From assembly GCA_031272715.1 (NCBI GenBank), contig JAISTH010000011.1, forward strand, positions 27,214 through 91,213: a stretch of 64,000 bases of DNA, written 5' to 3'. How positions within the stretch are numbered: position 1 is the first letter of the stretch; every line of letters starts with the position of its first letter. Position numbers and translations under genes: made by a program. The stretch is from Desulfovibrio sp. Its GTDB lineage: Bacteria > Desulfobacterota > Desulfovibrionia > Desulfovibrionales > Desulfovibrionaceae. The notes under the pieces are model-generated. The model did no database searches, was not told the origin of the DNA, and saw only the letters and a list, made by a program, of their open reading frames with translations. Below are positions 47,001 through 55,286 of this stretch, piece after piece.

Positions 47001-47181
47001 CAATTCTATTTTCACCATGGTGCGTTTCGTGCAATTCCCTAAGAGCATTATCATCGCCGTATTTTATCTTGCTCAAGATTGCATAAACCTTATCAGCAAT
47101 TTTTTGTGACTGCCCGCCAAGGCGCCATAGATTATTTAGGGATGATATGAAATCTTTGTGTTCTTTAAATATTACAGGCAT
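44032..47181 (-). CDS. RelE-like / UvrD-type helicase / DarT-like ADP-ribosyltransferase fusion
   Basis: A 1049-residue multidomain protein. I chose the ATG at 47181 (GAGG six bases upstream); an ATG 14 codons earlier is also in frame. Residues 1-104 resemble a RelE-fold toxin (FKEHKDFISSLNNLWRLG, RIEHCVKYDIGDGHRLVTIQ, NILLFCFAGAHNLTERWL). Residues about 255-740 are a UvrD-like SF1 helicase: Walker A GVSGSGKT at 283-290, DEAQ at 496-499, GDVAQT at 524-529, NYRNSKEI, EQMKGLEFDHVLI near 669-681 and YVAMTRAK at 707-714. Residues about 870-1030 resemble DarT: YLIHFTRSANIHSIKEHGI, WISTSVEFPD, VIILIDAQI, and a candidate catalytic Glu1011 (RSEILIKDKI). It is strongly AT-rich. A phage-defence role is inference. 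Confidence 0.82.
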   Translation of the reverse strand: MPVIFKEHKDFISSLNNLWRLGGQSQKIADKVYAILSKIKYGDDNALRELHETHHGENRIEHCVKYDIGDGHRLVTIQDRNILLFCFAGAHNLTERWLERNKGLTIIKNKDELDTCVDPTTAPDEFRPILDGKLISQLDKPHQDDLKEIIKNGTILALIKNFDFTTPDSLIDGTSNLLDDKAIAKKISKILLSIKIGNNANASKIIDLHLKRIQDIASIKESEIIEIDDGGTIIGLPIGSAEYENRIKKLIESPYYQDWMLFMHPKQRKIINKDYKGAALLSGVSGSGKTCIVIHRAIRLAKETNKPILVLTLNESLAKVINDLLDHACIAFESVKGLIECKSFFKLCQELLRKFEPEYPKHYDFITWKTNEHIDSVWREFYRQEFNNDDAKILFGLHKSLLSQGINAESYIRDEFDWARSVILETPNYYLDTKICKRSSRTIPFSPSNRKIILDGIEYWKEKMRKVGVSDYLNISSALHQHINKISPIFHHVLVDEAQDFGTIELNIIRALTHEGQNNLFFAGDVAQTVLAKSQNFKDAHINLPQKKENILRNYRNSKEILSAAFDIFYGSIEGCDSLLNSDFEILDPKYANFHTSCPQLLSCDNFEDEIKYALSYAKNGTNEHDKICICFAGYKLIELKEFSEKYSLALLDGHNKFSDHKIFVSDFEQMKGLEFDHVLILNCNKNTIPDPYLPEEESFRDLCRLYVAMTRAKQYLFISYCEECSHIFKPAITKGTMQTGYWDQVAEIDLIYNSILAPKHLPQFFASEIKSTDVTKLTGIEFLYTDYALNFPDNVLNKLEEVVDGKGKIDNYRTNAPSRWKTIGEAYIDAQNRPQDIDIFKGKINKLREDFLSSFKKYMLASFIREKNIQYLIHFTRSANIHSIKEHGILSINQLNRTSIPYFRNSNHDISDRDDWISTSVEFPDYELLEKFEANFNDEFVIILIDAQIITSKICLFYQHNLSDRLIQHPENLKIQTYGAFTRLFENITPALSRKTLGIPQNYTTDPRSEILIKDKIGPSYIIDFIFKKDSPDLFKKRLDWEYWKGKQ

Positions 47182-47487
47182 ATTTTTCCTCACTTGCTTG
47201 ATATAACGAATTTCGCAAAACACTCTACACTAGGGAGTATTTAGCATTTTATAGTGTGTGAGCCCAAACTATTAATATAATATAGTTGATGACGAATGCA
47301 TAGTATTTATCAGTAATGAATTAGATTTTTTTGCTACGCATGTGTAGTTTTTTAAATTATCGTTTAGTTAGACCGAGGCGACTGAATTTGGATATAGATG
47401 GTCTCATATTTATTTGAAGACCGCTACGCCGCATGGAAGGGGTGACGATGGACGCCTAAGCAGGCTATTCAAACATTTATGCGACCA

Positions 47488-48588
47488 TCAATAATGCTCA
47501 AGATAGTCTTTTTGTTTTCTCAATATTTTTTTATGTGTCTGCAGAATGTTTTTTACATCACCACGCGAAACCGCAATCTTATATCCTGCGGCCGACACAC
47601 GCCGCGACAGGCATGACCGGCATTCGGCCGCCTCCTCTCCCGTGCAGATCTTGTCGTCATACAATCTGTACAGGCCTCGCACGTGGACAGGGGAGAGGTT
47701 GGGCATCACGACGTTCGCCCCGGCCCGCAGGCCGAGTTCCCGGCCGTTGGGCGATATCGTGCCCAAGGCCGTGGTCGCCGGGATCAGCGCATAGGGGAAC
47801 ATGAGGCGCAGTATCGCAATCATGCGCAGACATGACAACATGTTCCCGCTGGGAAAATCACGAAAAGGCGTGTCCCGGTGCCGGATGAAGGGCCCGATGC
47901 CGATCATCGCGGGGCGCAGGTCCTGGAGGAAGCGCAGATCCTTCACCAGGTCCATGGCCGTCTGGCCCGGGGAGCCGACCATGAAGCCGGATCCCACCTG
48001 ATAGCCGATGTCCCGCAGGTCGTACAGGCACTGCTTCCTGTGGGCGAGGCTCATGGATGCCGGGTGGAGCTTCCTGTAATGCTCCTCTGACGCCGTCTCG
48101 TGCCGGAGAAGATACCGATCCGCACCAGCGGCGAAGAACCTCTCGTAGCTTTCCCTCTCCTTTTCGCCCAGAGAGAGCGTCACCGCGCAGTCGGGGAACC
48201 GTTTTTTGATCTCCATCACGATGCCGCATATGGCGTCATCGTCATAGTGTTCGTCCTCGCCGCCCTGCAGCACGAAAGTGCGAAAACCCAGCCCCCAGCC
48301 TGTCTCGCAGCAGGCGACGATCTCTTCCGGCGAGAGCCGGTATCGTTCGAGTTTTGCATTGTCCCGCCGTATGCCGCAATAGAGGCAGTTGTTGCGACAA
48401 TGATTGGTGAACTCGATGAGACCACGCAGATAGACATCGGTCCCGTATCGCTCCCGACGAACGGCGTCCCCTGCGTCAAACAACGCCTGACATGTCTCCT
48501 TGTTTTCGAGAGAGATGAGCTGGGCGAGTTCCTCATCAGGAAGATCGCGGTCCCGACGAAGTCTCAGGAGTGCATCGTGAGTATTCAT
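47488..48588 (-). CDS. hydE: [FeFe]-hydrogenase maturase HydE (radical SAM)
   Basis: Radical-SAM enzyme (366 residues) that, with HydF and HydG, builds the H-cluster of [FeFe] hydrogenase. The CxxxCxxC motif is at C64, C68 and C71 (NHCRNNCLYCGIR). TFVLQGGEDEHYDDD, DRYLLRHETASEEHY and GSGFMVGSPGQT are HydE features, and PATTALGTISPNGRELGLRAGANVVMPNLSP closes the barrel. The ATG at 48588 matches the family start; the frame upstream (to 48813) is not homologous. No hydF, hydG or hydrogenase gene is in the window. It follows hgcB in the same direction with a gap of 118 bases. Confidence 0.93.
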   Translation of the reverse strand: MNTHDALLRLRRDRDLPDEELAQLISLENKETCQALFDAGDAVRRERYGTDVYLRGLIEFTNHCRNNCLYCGIRRDNAKLERYRLSPEEIVACCETGWGLGFRTFVLQGGEDEHYDDDAICGIVMEIKKRFPDCAVTLSLGEKERESYERFFAAGADRYLLRHETASEEHYRKLHPASMSLAHRKQCLYDLRDIGYQVGSGFMVGSPGQTAMDLVKDLRFLQDLRPAMIGIGPFIRHRDTPFRDFPSGNMLSCLRMIAILRLMFPYALIPATTALGTISPNGRELGLRAGANVVMPNLSPVHVRGLYRLYDDKICTGEEAAECRSCLSRRVSAAGYKIAVSRGDVKNILQTHKKILRKQKDYLEHY

Positions 48589-48706
48589 GTGCAGTGTATC
48601 GTATGCGATGCTCAATATTTTGTCTTGTAGAGGCGTGCAACCTCTGCATGTTACACTTGGTCCATGGACGTTACTCAATAGAATGTGGTGAAAATATGAG
48701 CCACAG

Positions 48707-48997
48707 CTAACAGCATGCGTTGTTCGTGCAGTCGCAGCTCGGCTCTTTACCCGTAAACCAGCCAAAAACAATAGCGGCAGCACAGCCAACGCCAGCGTGT
48801 ACGTCAAGCGCATTCACAGGGCAGTTGGACGCACAGGCACCGCACTCAATACAGGCATTACGGTCAATAATGTATGCTTTTGTTTCGTCTATGACGAATA
48901 CTCCATGCGGGCATACTTCCGTACAGCGACCGCAACCAATGCACTTTTCAGGTGCAAACTTAAGGGTTACGACGTCTTTCAAGTATTCAAGTTTCAT
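48707..48997 (-). CDS. hgcB: mercury methylation ferredoxin HgcB
   Basis: A 96-residue 2[4Fe-4S] ferredoxin that donates electrons to the corrinoid protein HgcA during mercury methylation. The first cluster motif is CIGCGRCTEVCP (C19, C22, C25, C29) and the second is CIECGACASNCP (C49, C52, C55, C59). The HgcB-specific Cys in VHAGVGCAAA (C72) and the terminal Cys pair (C95, C96) are present, as is VVTLKFAPEKC at the start. Its ATG overlaps the hgcA stop codon (ATGA), so the pair is coupled. It is lower in GC than the surrounding core genes. Confidence 0.93.
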   Translation of the reverse strand: MKLEYLKDVVTLKFAPEKCIGCGRCTEVCPHGVFVIDETKAYIIDRNACIECGACASNCPVNALDVHAGVGCAAAIVFGWFTGKEPSCDCTNNACC

Positions 48998-50025
48998 GGC
49001 GGCGTCCCGATAAACATATTTTGTATCAGCACCAGCACTGCACCGAGTATCGATGAGTCGATGATAAACGGCAGGGTGATTTTCATTTCTTTCAAGACAC
49101 CGGAAGGCGAAGTATATGTTGACGAACCAGTGAAGTTCAGGGCAAACCAAGCTGACACAGCGGGAAGCAGTAGCAAGTACCCAATTGCGAGAAACGCATA
49201 TCCTCGCGTGAAACAGCCAAACAACCACAGAGCCATGACCGTCCAAAGAAATCCAAGCAACCAGCCTTTCAACGAGAACGCCCTGCACGGAATCCACGGA
49301 AGCAGCAATGGTGTGATGACTGTTCCAAGTATGACCGCTCCAGTGTACAGGACAAAATCATAAAGCCCAAAAGGTCTTGCGGCGAACAAGTTCAGCAGGA
49401 ACAACACTCCGAACACAAGCAGGGATTTTCTTGCCGCAGCGACCAGTTCGACAGGTGTTAGAACGAGTCTGTCCAGAATGGTAAATTTGACTGCCCTCAT
49501 TTCCTTTGTCGCATGGAATCCGGCTGCGATGAATTCCTTGATATCGTTGGCGTAGACAGGACCATAGACGATTGAGAACCCCGTCTTCCGAAGGACTTCA
49601 TGGGGCTTCATGCTAGATGCGCCGAGCTGTGGCAAAATCAATTTCCGGTGCGTTACTATTTTTTCCAATCCTGTCTGCTTAATACGATTGATGAGCTCGT
49701 TGGTTCCGAATGTTCCTTTTCCAGCCGCACACCAGACGTTTACTCCTTTTGTGTCGAGAATCAGAAGCCAGCAGTCTAGTCTGGAAAGTTTGCTACGCAG
49801 GGCATCAAAAGTCAACTTGTAGTTTGCGCTTACAAGTACGGGCGACTCGCTGTTCGGTGTTCCAAGGGCGTATATCCCTGGTTTTACCTTGTAATCCATC
49901 CTGCCAATGCCCAAGCGGACTTTGCATGTGCCCAAGATATCTTTTGTCGTCAGTACGGTCGAAGCGGTCAGTATTTCAATGCTGGAACAGCAATCTGAAT
50001 TACTGGAACAGCAGCAATTATTCAT
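48994..50025 (-). CDS. hgcA: mercury methylation corrinoid protein HgcA
   Basis: HgcA transfers a methyl group to Hg(II), forming methylmercury. It has 343 residues from the ATG at 50025. That start has GAAGAG upstream; ATGs at 50034 and 50094 are also in frame. The diagnostic corrinoid-binding helix is present (GVNVWCAAGKGTFGT, Cys99 as the unusual lower cobalt ligand in the family), with KVRLGIGRMDYKVKPGIYALG before it. Five or so membrane helices follow (SLLVFGVLFLLNLFA, VLYTGAVILGTVITPLLLPW, FLWTVMALWLFGCF, LAIGYLLLLPAVSAWF, SILGAVLVLIQNMF). The N-terminus holds clustered cysteines (NNCCCSSNSDCC), which is odd and may bind metal. Confidence 0.95.
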   Translation of the reverse strand: MNNCCCSSNSDCCSSIEILTASTVLTTKDILGTCKVRLGIGRMDYKVKPGIYALGTPNSESPVLVSANYKLTFDALRSKLSRLDCWLLILDTKGVNVWCAAGKGTFGTNELINRIKQTGLEKIVTHRKLILPQLGASSMKPHEVLRKTGFSIVYGPVYANDIKEFIAAGFHATKEMRAVKFTILDRLVLTPVELVAAARKSLLVFGVLFLLNLFAARPFGLYDFVLYTGAVILGTVITPLLLPWIPCRAFSLKGWLLGFLWTVMALWLFGCFTRGYAFLAIGYLLLLPAVSAWFALNFTGSSTYTSPSGVLKEMKITLPFIIDSSILGAVLVLIQNMFIGTPP

Positions 50026-50183
50026 TTGCAGCATCTCTTCTTTCGTATGTATGTACGAGATGCCGTTGTATTTTTGTTTTTGATTTATTTCCACTATTTT
50101 CGTGCCAACTGCTGTTATCTCGCCTAAATAAGTGGCACATTAAGATATAAATTTAAGATTTACAGCATACAGTGCCAGATAGA

Positions 50184-51914
50184 TTATTGTGTTTTATCTG
50201 AAGATTTTGGTATAGACTCCAGAATACGTTGAAGGTCGCCGATGCGCTCGTATGTGTCGGGGACCCTCTTTTTGGGATTGTGAACACCTTTGTAGACATC
50301 ATCATCTATGGATGCGAGGGCGATTTGTCTGCGTTTAGCGTTAATGGTGATGCAAATGGAGATAGGGTTCTTGTAAGCTTTTGCGTATTCGTCCATTTGC
50401 TCGTTAGCTTCTCTAAACTTCTTCTTTATATTGGCATCAGTGCCACTGCCTGAAACTTTCAACTCAAAAAGGATAATTTTATTTGCATGGTAAAGGACTA
50501 GATCGACACGACCAACGCTTTTGTGCTCCTCGGGGCGAATGTCAAGCCCTGCGTTCATCATGAGTAAGTAGATGGTGTTTCTATAGAAACATTCAAGTCT
50601 TAATTCATTTTTGTTGCTCTTATTGTAGTCATCGTAGACAATTTTTAAAAAGATATCGTTAAAAATTGAATATATGGCAATATAATCTTCATTGTTAAGG
50701 CACTCATGTAATTTTTTAATATTAGCATCTACTTCATCTTCAAATCTTATGTCAGTAAAAAAGTTATTTTCTGTTAATTCTATCATTGACGAGCGAACCT
50801 CATTATTTGGATATGTGAGGTAGTATGCATTTTTCTTTTTCAGGTCTTCTCGGGGTGTTAGATATCCTGCTTGGTAGAGATAGAGTGCAGGTGCGATTGA
50901 TTTTTTTACCTCACCAGGCATCTTGAGTTGCCTCAATGTAATTTTGTAATGTTCAAAATCTTCGACTTTGAATTTGCTTTTAGCAATATATGACTCTATG
51001 AACTCCTGCTGTCCTGTCTCAATCCAGTAGTTATCAAATTTTTTTTCAGTAAAGAATGAATGTATGGATGTTGGGTTATATACGGTAGATGAGTCGCCGC
51101 AGAAGGAATATCCGTCATAGTATGTCTTAAGTTTTGCCAAAAGTGTGTCTTCCGTTATGTTAAAATGTCTTGAGGTCTCATGAATGTAATACTTAAAATT
51201 AGCAACCACCTCTTCATGAGTATAGCCAAGCATCGTACAGAAGTCTTTGTGAGTAGATAAGTCTACAATATTGTTGGCCGCAGAGAATACCCCCATTTTT
51301 GTATATTTACTTATCCCTGTAATGTAGACCGCATGAACATATTTATTTTTACTTTTAATCTGGTAGTAAAAATCTCGGAAGAGTTTTCTGATAGAATTTT
51401 GTAGTTTTGGTGTGTCGAAACTATCAATAAGTACACGGTCGTATTCATCGATTAAAATGACAACTTTTCCATCTCGGTTGGCCAAGCGATGTATAAGTTC
51501 TCCAAATGCGGCATGAGGCATTGAAGAAGATAGTTCTATGTTAAGATTTTCTGCTTTTAGTTTCAATAAAAGCATAAGGTCATTTTCTACGCCAGATATC
51601 CCATACGAAGGAGAAATGCTTGACAGGTCAAGGTCAATTACTGTGTGTTTCTGAAAGAGTGGGTCGTTCAGATATTTTTCAATTGCTAGGTTTTTAAATA
51701 GTTCAGTCTTTCCAAGATAGAGATTTTCTATGGTGCTGAGCATAAGGGATTTGCCGAACCGCCGTGGCCGAGAGATAAAAACACGCCGCTCTTTTCTAAA
51801 CAGATTTACAATAAATTGAGTCTTATCGACGTACAGATAATTGTCGGTACGCAACACCTGAAAGTCAGACTCCGACTGTTGAAGCTGGCCCGGATATTGT
51901 ATTGAGGTTTCCAC
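50184..51914 (-). CDS. AAA-ATPase-like / PD-(D/E)XK protein
   Basis: A 576-residue protein of the AAA-ATPase-like (PF09820 type) plus C-terminal PD-(D/E)XK (PF08011 type) family. The N-terminal domain has YVDKTQFIVNLF, a Walker A variant (FISRPRRFGKSLML) and Walker B (VVILIDEYDRVL), followed by HAVYITGISKYTKMGVFSAANN. The C-terminal nuclease-like domain has VGRVDLVLYHANKIILFELKV with its Asp and Glu-x-Lys. These proteins are widespread in anaerobes, often in several copies, with no firm function; links to mobile elements or defence are suggested. AT-rich. Confidence 0.9.
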   Translation of the reverse strand: METSIQYPGQLQQSESDFQVLRTDNYLYVDKTQFIVNLFRKERRVFISRPRRFGKSLMLSTIENLYLGKTELFKNLAIEKYLNDPLFQKHTVIDLDLSSISPSYGISGVENDLMLLLKLKAENLNIELSSSMPHAAFGELIHRLANRDGKVVILIDEYDRVLIDSFDTPKLQNSIRKLFRDFYYQIKSKNKYVHAVYITGISKYTKMGVFSAANNIVDLSTHKDFCTMLGYTHEEVVANFKYYIHETSRHFNITEDTLLAKLKTYYDGYSFCGDSSTVYNPTSIHSFFTEKKFDNYWIETGQQEFIESYIAKSKFKVEDFEHYKITLRQLKMPGEVKKSIAPALYLYQAGYLTPREDLKKKNAYYLTYPNNEVRSSMIELTENNFFTDIRFEDEVDANIKKLHECLNNEDYIAIYSIFNDIFLKIVYDDYNKSNKNELRLECFYRNTIYLLMMNAGLDIRPEEHKSVGRVDLVLYHANKIILFELKVSGSGTDANIKKKFREANEQMDEYAKAYKNPISICITINAKRRQIALASIDDDVYKGVHNPKKRVPDTYERIGDLQRILESIPKSSDKTQ

Positions 51915-52226
51915 TTTCTTATCGTCCTCGCTCTTATAGTTGGTGACGAAACAGTAAAAGAGTTATTTTGTACCTATTTCAATTATTTTTGTTAAATGTG
52001 AATGTCAGTATCCCCTAGACATATTTTATTATTGTGTAGACATGTCTTCAGAATTCTTAGCCCCCCCTATGCCTACACTGCGCACCATCAGGTAAGTGCA
52101 GCGCATTGCAATAAAAAGATACGCCTTATGACTGTATGTTTTATTGCATGCATCACTATTTATATAATAATATATTGCAAGGTGTACGCTATAAGTACCT
52201 ATGCCATCGACTTGTACAGGATGCGT
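51915..52226. other. AT-rich intergenic region
   Basis: About 310 bases that should hold the promoter of the AAA-ATPase-like gene. No gene or clear hairpin was recognised. Confidence 0.55.
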
Positions 52227-55163
52227 CTATCCCTCGTCCTGTCCATCATGCGTTATGGTCTGCTCGCTCCAGTTGCGCGCCTTGGCGACCTTCCCGACGG
52301 CTTCCCCTCCCAGCACGCATATGGCGGCACTCTTCCCGGCCTCGGCAAGGACCTCCCCGAAGGCTTGGAAGTCCGCCGCAGTGACGCCGAATATCTCCTC
52401 CCGCATCTTCTGGCGCATCTCGTCGCTTTCCCCGGCCATCCACATGCCAAGCGACCTCGCCCCTTTGGCGTCCGGCAGCATGTACGTGTCCAGATCGCCT
52501 ATGGTTCCGACGATCGCCTGCTCAAGTTGCGCCTTGTCGGGCGGGGAGTTCTTCAACTGCGAGGCAAGGGAGTCGTAGACCTGGAGCGTGGCCTCCACGT
52601 TGGGATCCCGATAGGACACGAAGATGAGCGTGCCGCTCAGGCGATCCATCCCGCAGGTCGCCCCGTACGCCCCGCCCTTGACCCGTATCTGATCCCACAG
52701 GGCGCCCATGCGCAAGTAGCGCAGGATCACGTTGGCGGAACCGTGGAAGGTGTAGCCGATGTCGTAGAGATTGGCGCCGGAGCCGACGTAGTTGACCTGG
52801 CTCTGGGCAAGTATGGCCTCCGCGGCGGGCAGCGCGAGGGGGGCGTGGGTCACGTGGACGCCTGAGGATCTGTCCGGGAGGGCGGCCATCAGTTCCTTCG
52901 CCTTGTCGGTGGTGTGGCCGAGGGCCTCTGCCTCGGCCGTGCAGTCGAACACGGCGCCCTGCCTGCAGGCGATGCATCCGCGAACCCGGGCCAGATCCGC
53001 CAGAAGGGAGTCGGGATCGGCGTCGACGCGGGCGAGGAGCGTGCGGATGGCGGCGAGGCTGCTCAGTCCGTGGCATGCCTCGTTGAGGGCGTCGGCGCCC
53101 GTGTAGCGGGCCCGCAGACGCAGCGACACCGTGCCGTTGCCTCCGGCGACGAGGCCCTGTTCCAGTTGCGCCTTCTCCTCCAGCAGCATCTGCCGGCAGC
53201 GTTCGATGATGAAATCCCGATCCTTGGCGGGTTCGAGGAGGATCTCCGTTATGATGGCGAAGAGATCGTCGATCTTCCCGTAGACGGCTTTGCCGCCGAC
53301 GCCCAGATACGCGCGTGGCGTGCGGTCGGACAGGGTCTGGGTGAAGATGGGCATCGCGCCCACGCCCCCCGTCTTCGCGGCGATGAGGGCGCCCAGCTGG
53401 ATGAAGTCCCGGCGCCCCGTCCCGAGTTCCACGAGGCATCGGCTGTAGAGCGGCACAAGGGGGACGAGGTCGGGAGGAAGATTTTCCAGGGGCAATAGCA
53501 GCGATGCATAGACGATGCCCTGTGTGGGCAGTTCGTGGACCAGGATGGGCGCCAAGCCGCCATCGAGTTCCTTCCTGGGGATGATTGAGTTCTGTCGGGG
53601 GAGGTCGCCCGGGTGCAGGGCCGGGATGGTGGCCAGCGCTTCGGGACTGTCGGGGGCCAGCTGTATCTGGTGCAGGCGTTTCGTCTCCTCGACGACCTTG
53701 AGGCGCGCCGCAGGCGTCAGGGAGAGGCGGAAGGACTCGACCCTTGCGGCTTCATCCGCGTCCCGCTTCGCGCCGAGGGCGGAATCCGGGGTGAGGATCA
53801 CGGTGGTTCTGTGGGGATTCTTGAGGAAATGCGTCCGGATGAGGTCCTCGAAGACCTTCTCGCCTTTTGCCAGGCGATTCTTGATCTCGGTCAGGGGGGG
53901 CTCCCAGGCCAGAGGGGCCAGCGGATCCTCGTCATAGAGCCAGGTGGAAAGGGACTGGACCATGGCGGCCAGTCCTTGGGGGAACCTGCCGGAGTTCCGT
54001 TCCCGGTAGGCGAATTCCACGCTGTTGACGGCGGCTTCCACCGCCTCGGGATCGATCCCCCCTTCGGCGAGGCTGGACAGGGTTTCGAGGACCAGCCGTT
54101 CCGCCGCGTCCAGATCCTTCTTCTGCACGCCCTTGAGGCCCGTTGAGTAGTACATCTGGCGCAGGTCGGTCTCCAGACCGCAACCGGTGGTGTCCTCGCC
54201 GAGTCCGGAGAAGATCATGGCCATGCGCAGCGGGGATCCCGGCAGGCCTTCGAGGATGTGTTCCAGCATTTCCATGTGGAGGGCCAGAGGCACGTTGCCC
54301 CGCTCGCCCAGCAGCCAGTTCACGGTGAACAGGTGGCGGGTCTCCCCGGGATCCGCGGCGTACGGCACCTCGATCCGCCGGGGGGAGGACAGGGGAGGCT
54401 GCGGGGGAATGGCGCTGTCCACGGCCTTCGGGCCGAAACCGGCCAGCGCCTTGGACAGCAGGCGCAGCCGCTCCTCCTCCGGATCGTCCCCCCAGAAGAA
54501 GAATCGGGCATTGGACGGATGATAGTAGCTGGAGTGGAAGTTCCGGAACTCCTCGTAGGTGAGCTGGGGGATGCGCTCCGGATCGCCTCCGGAATCCAGG
54601 CTGTACAGCGTGTCGGGGAAGACGGACTGCTGGCTCCGCTCGCCGAGGACGGCATCCTGGGAGGAATAGGCCCCCTTCATCTCGTTGTACACGACGCCCT
54701 TGTACGTCCAGGGGCCGTCGGCGCTCGCGGCTTCGACGTGCCAGCCTTCCTGGGCGAAGATGTCCTTGCTGATCCTGGGATGGAAGACGGCGTCTATGTA
54801 GACGTCGATGAGGTTGTAGAAATCCCGGAGGTTGGCGCTGGCCACGGGATAGCAGGTCTTGTCGGGGAAGGTGAAGGCGTTCAGGAAGGTGTTCAGGGAC
54901 CCCTTGAGCAGTTCGACGAAGGGTTCCTTCACGGGGTACTTCTCCGAACCGCAGAGCACCGAGTGTTCCAGGATGTGGGCGACTCCGGTGGAGTCCTTCG
55001 GCGGGGTGCGGAAATTCACCCCGAAGCACTTGTTTTCGTCCTTGTTGGCGACGGAAAGGAGCTGCGCCCCGGTGGGGGCGTGGCGCCACAGGCTGGCGGT
55101 GCCGCCGATCTCCTTGAGGTTCCTGGTCGTGATCAAAGTGAAGTCGTGGGACAAGGTGCTCAT
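52227..55163 (-). CDS. M16C metallopeptidase (presequence protease/PreP-like)
   Basis: A 978-residue zinc peptidase of family M16C that closes around and degrades unstructured peptides. The inverted zinc motif HILEH is at 63-67, followed by SVLCGSEKYPVKEPFVELLKGSLNTFLNAFTFPDKTCYPVAS, an M16C hallmark, and the second-helix glutamate region (GVVYNEMKGAYSSQDAVL). The C-terminal half keeps the inactive M16 repeats (GGAYGATCGMDRLSGTLIFVSYRDPN). No signal peptide is seen, so it should be cytoplasmic. It follows the glycosyltransferase gene in the same direction with a 123-base gap. Confidence 0.93.
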   Translation of the reverse strand: MSTLSHDFTLITTRNLKEIGGTASLWRHAPTGAQLLSVANKDENKCFGVNFRTPPKDSTGVAHILEHSVLCGSEKYPVKEPFVELLKGSLNTFLNAFTFPDKTCYPVASANLRDFYNLIDVYIDAVFHPRISKDIFAQEGWHVEAASADGPWTYKGVVYNEMKGAYSSQDAVLGERSQQSVFPDTLYSLDSGGDPERIPQLTYEEFRNFHSSYYHPSNARFFFWGDDPEEERLRLLSKALAGFGPKAVDSAIPPQPPLSSPRRIEVPYAADPGETRHLFTVNWLLGERGNVPLALHMEMLEHILEGLPGSPLRMAMIFSGLGEDTTGCGLETDLRQMYYSTGLKGVQKKDLDAAERLVLETLSSLAEGGIDPEAVEAAVNSVEFAYRERNSGRFPQGLAAMVQSLSTWLYDEDPLAPLAWEPPLTEIKNRLAKGEKVFEDLIRTHFLKNPHRTTVILTPDSALGAKRDADEAARVESFRLSLTPAARLKVVEETKRLHQIQLAPDSPEALATIPALHPGDLPRQNSIIPRKELDGGLAPILVHELPTQGIVYASLLLPLENLPPDLVPLVPLYSRCLVELGTGRRDFIQLGALIAAKTGGVGAMPIFTQTLSDRTPRAYLGVGGKAVYGKIDDLFAIITEILLEPAKDRDFIIERCRQMLLEEKAQLEQGLVAGGNGTVSLRLRARYTGADALNEACHGLSSLAAIRTLLARVDADPDSLLADLARVRGCIACRQGAVFDCTAEAEALGHTTDKAKELMAALPDRSSGVHVTHAPLALPAAEAILAQSQVNYVGSGANLYDIGYTFHGSANVILRYLRMGALWDQIRVKGGAYGATCGMDRLSGTLIFVSYRDPNVEATLQVYDSLASQLKNSPPDKAQLEQAIVGTIGDLDTYMLPDAKGARSLGMWMAGESDEMRQKMREEIFGVTAADFQAFGEVLAEAGKSAAICVLGGEAVGKVAKARNWSEQTITHDGQDEG

Positions 55164-55286
55164 GCTGGTGCGCCTCGAGGCGTTGCCTTGTTGGGGTGGA
55201 GGGTCGGCGGGGGAATCGAACGTGCCAGTCTACGCCACGTCGTGACGCCGGGCAAGGACTGATGCGGACGCCGGATGCCCCGCTCC

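Noticed and set aside
55191..55285. tRNA-like stretch upstream of the M16C gene (TTCGATTCCCCC on the minus strand)
   Set aside because: No matching acceptor stem, D-arm or anticodon arm can be folded; the likeness is limited to a T-loop-like segment.
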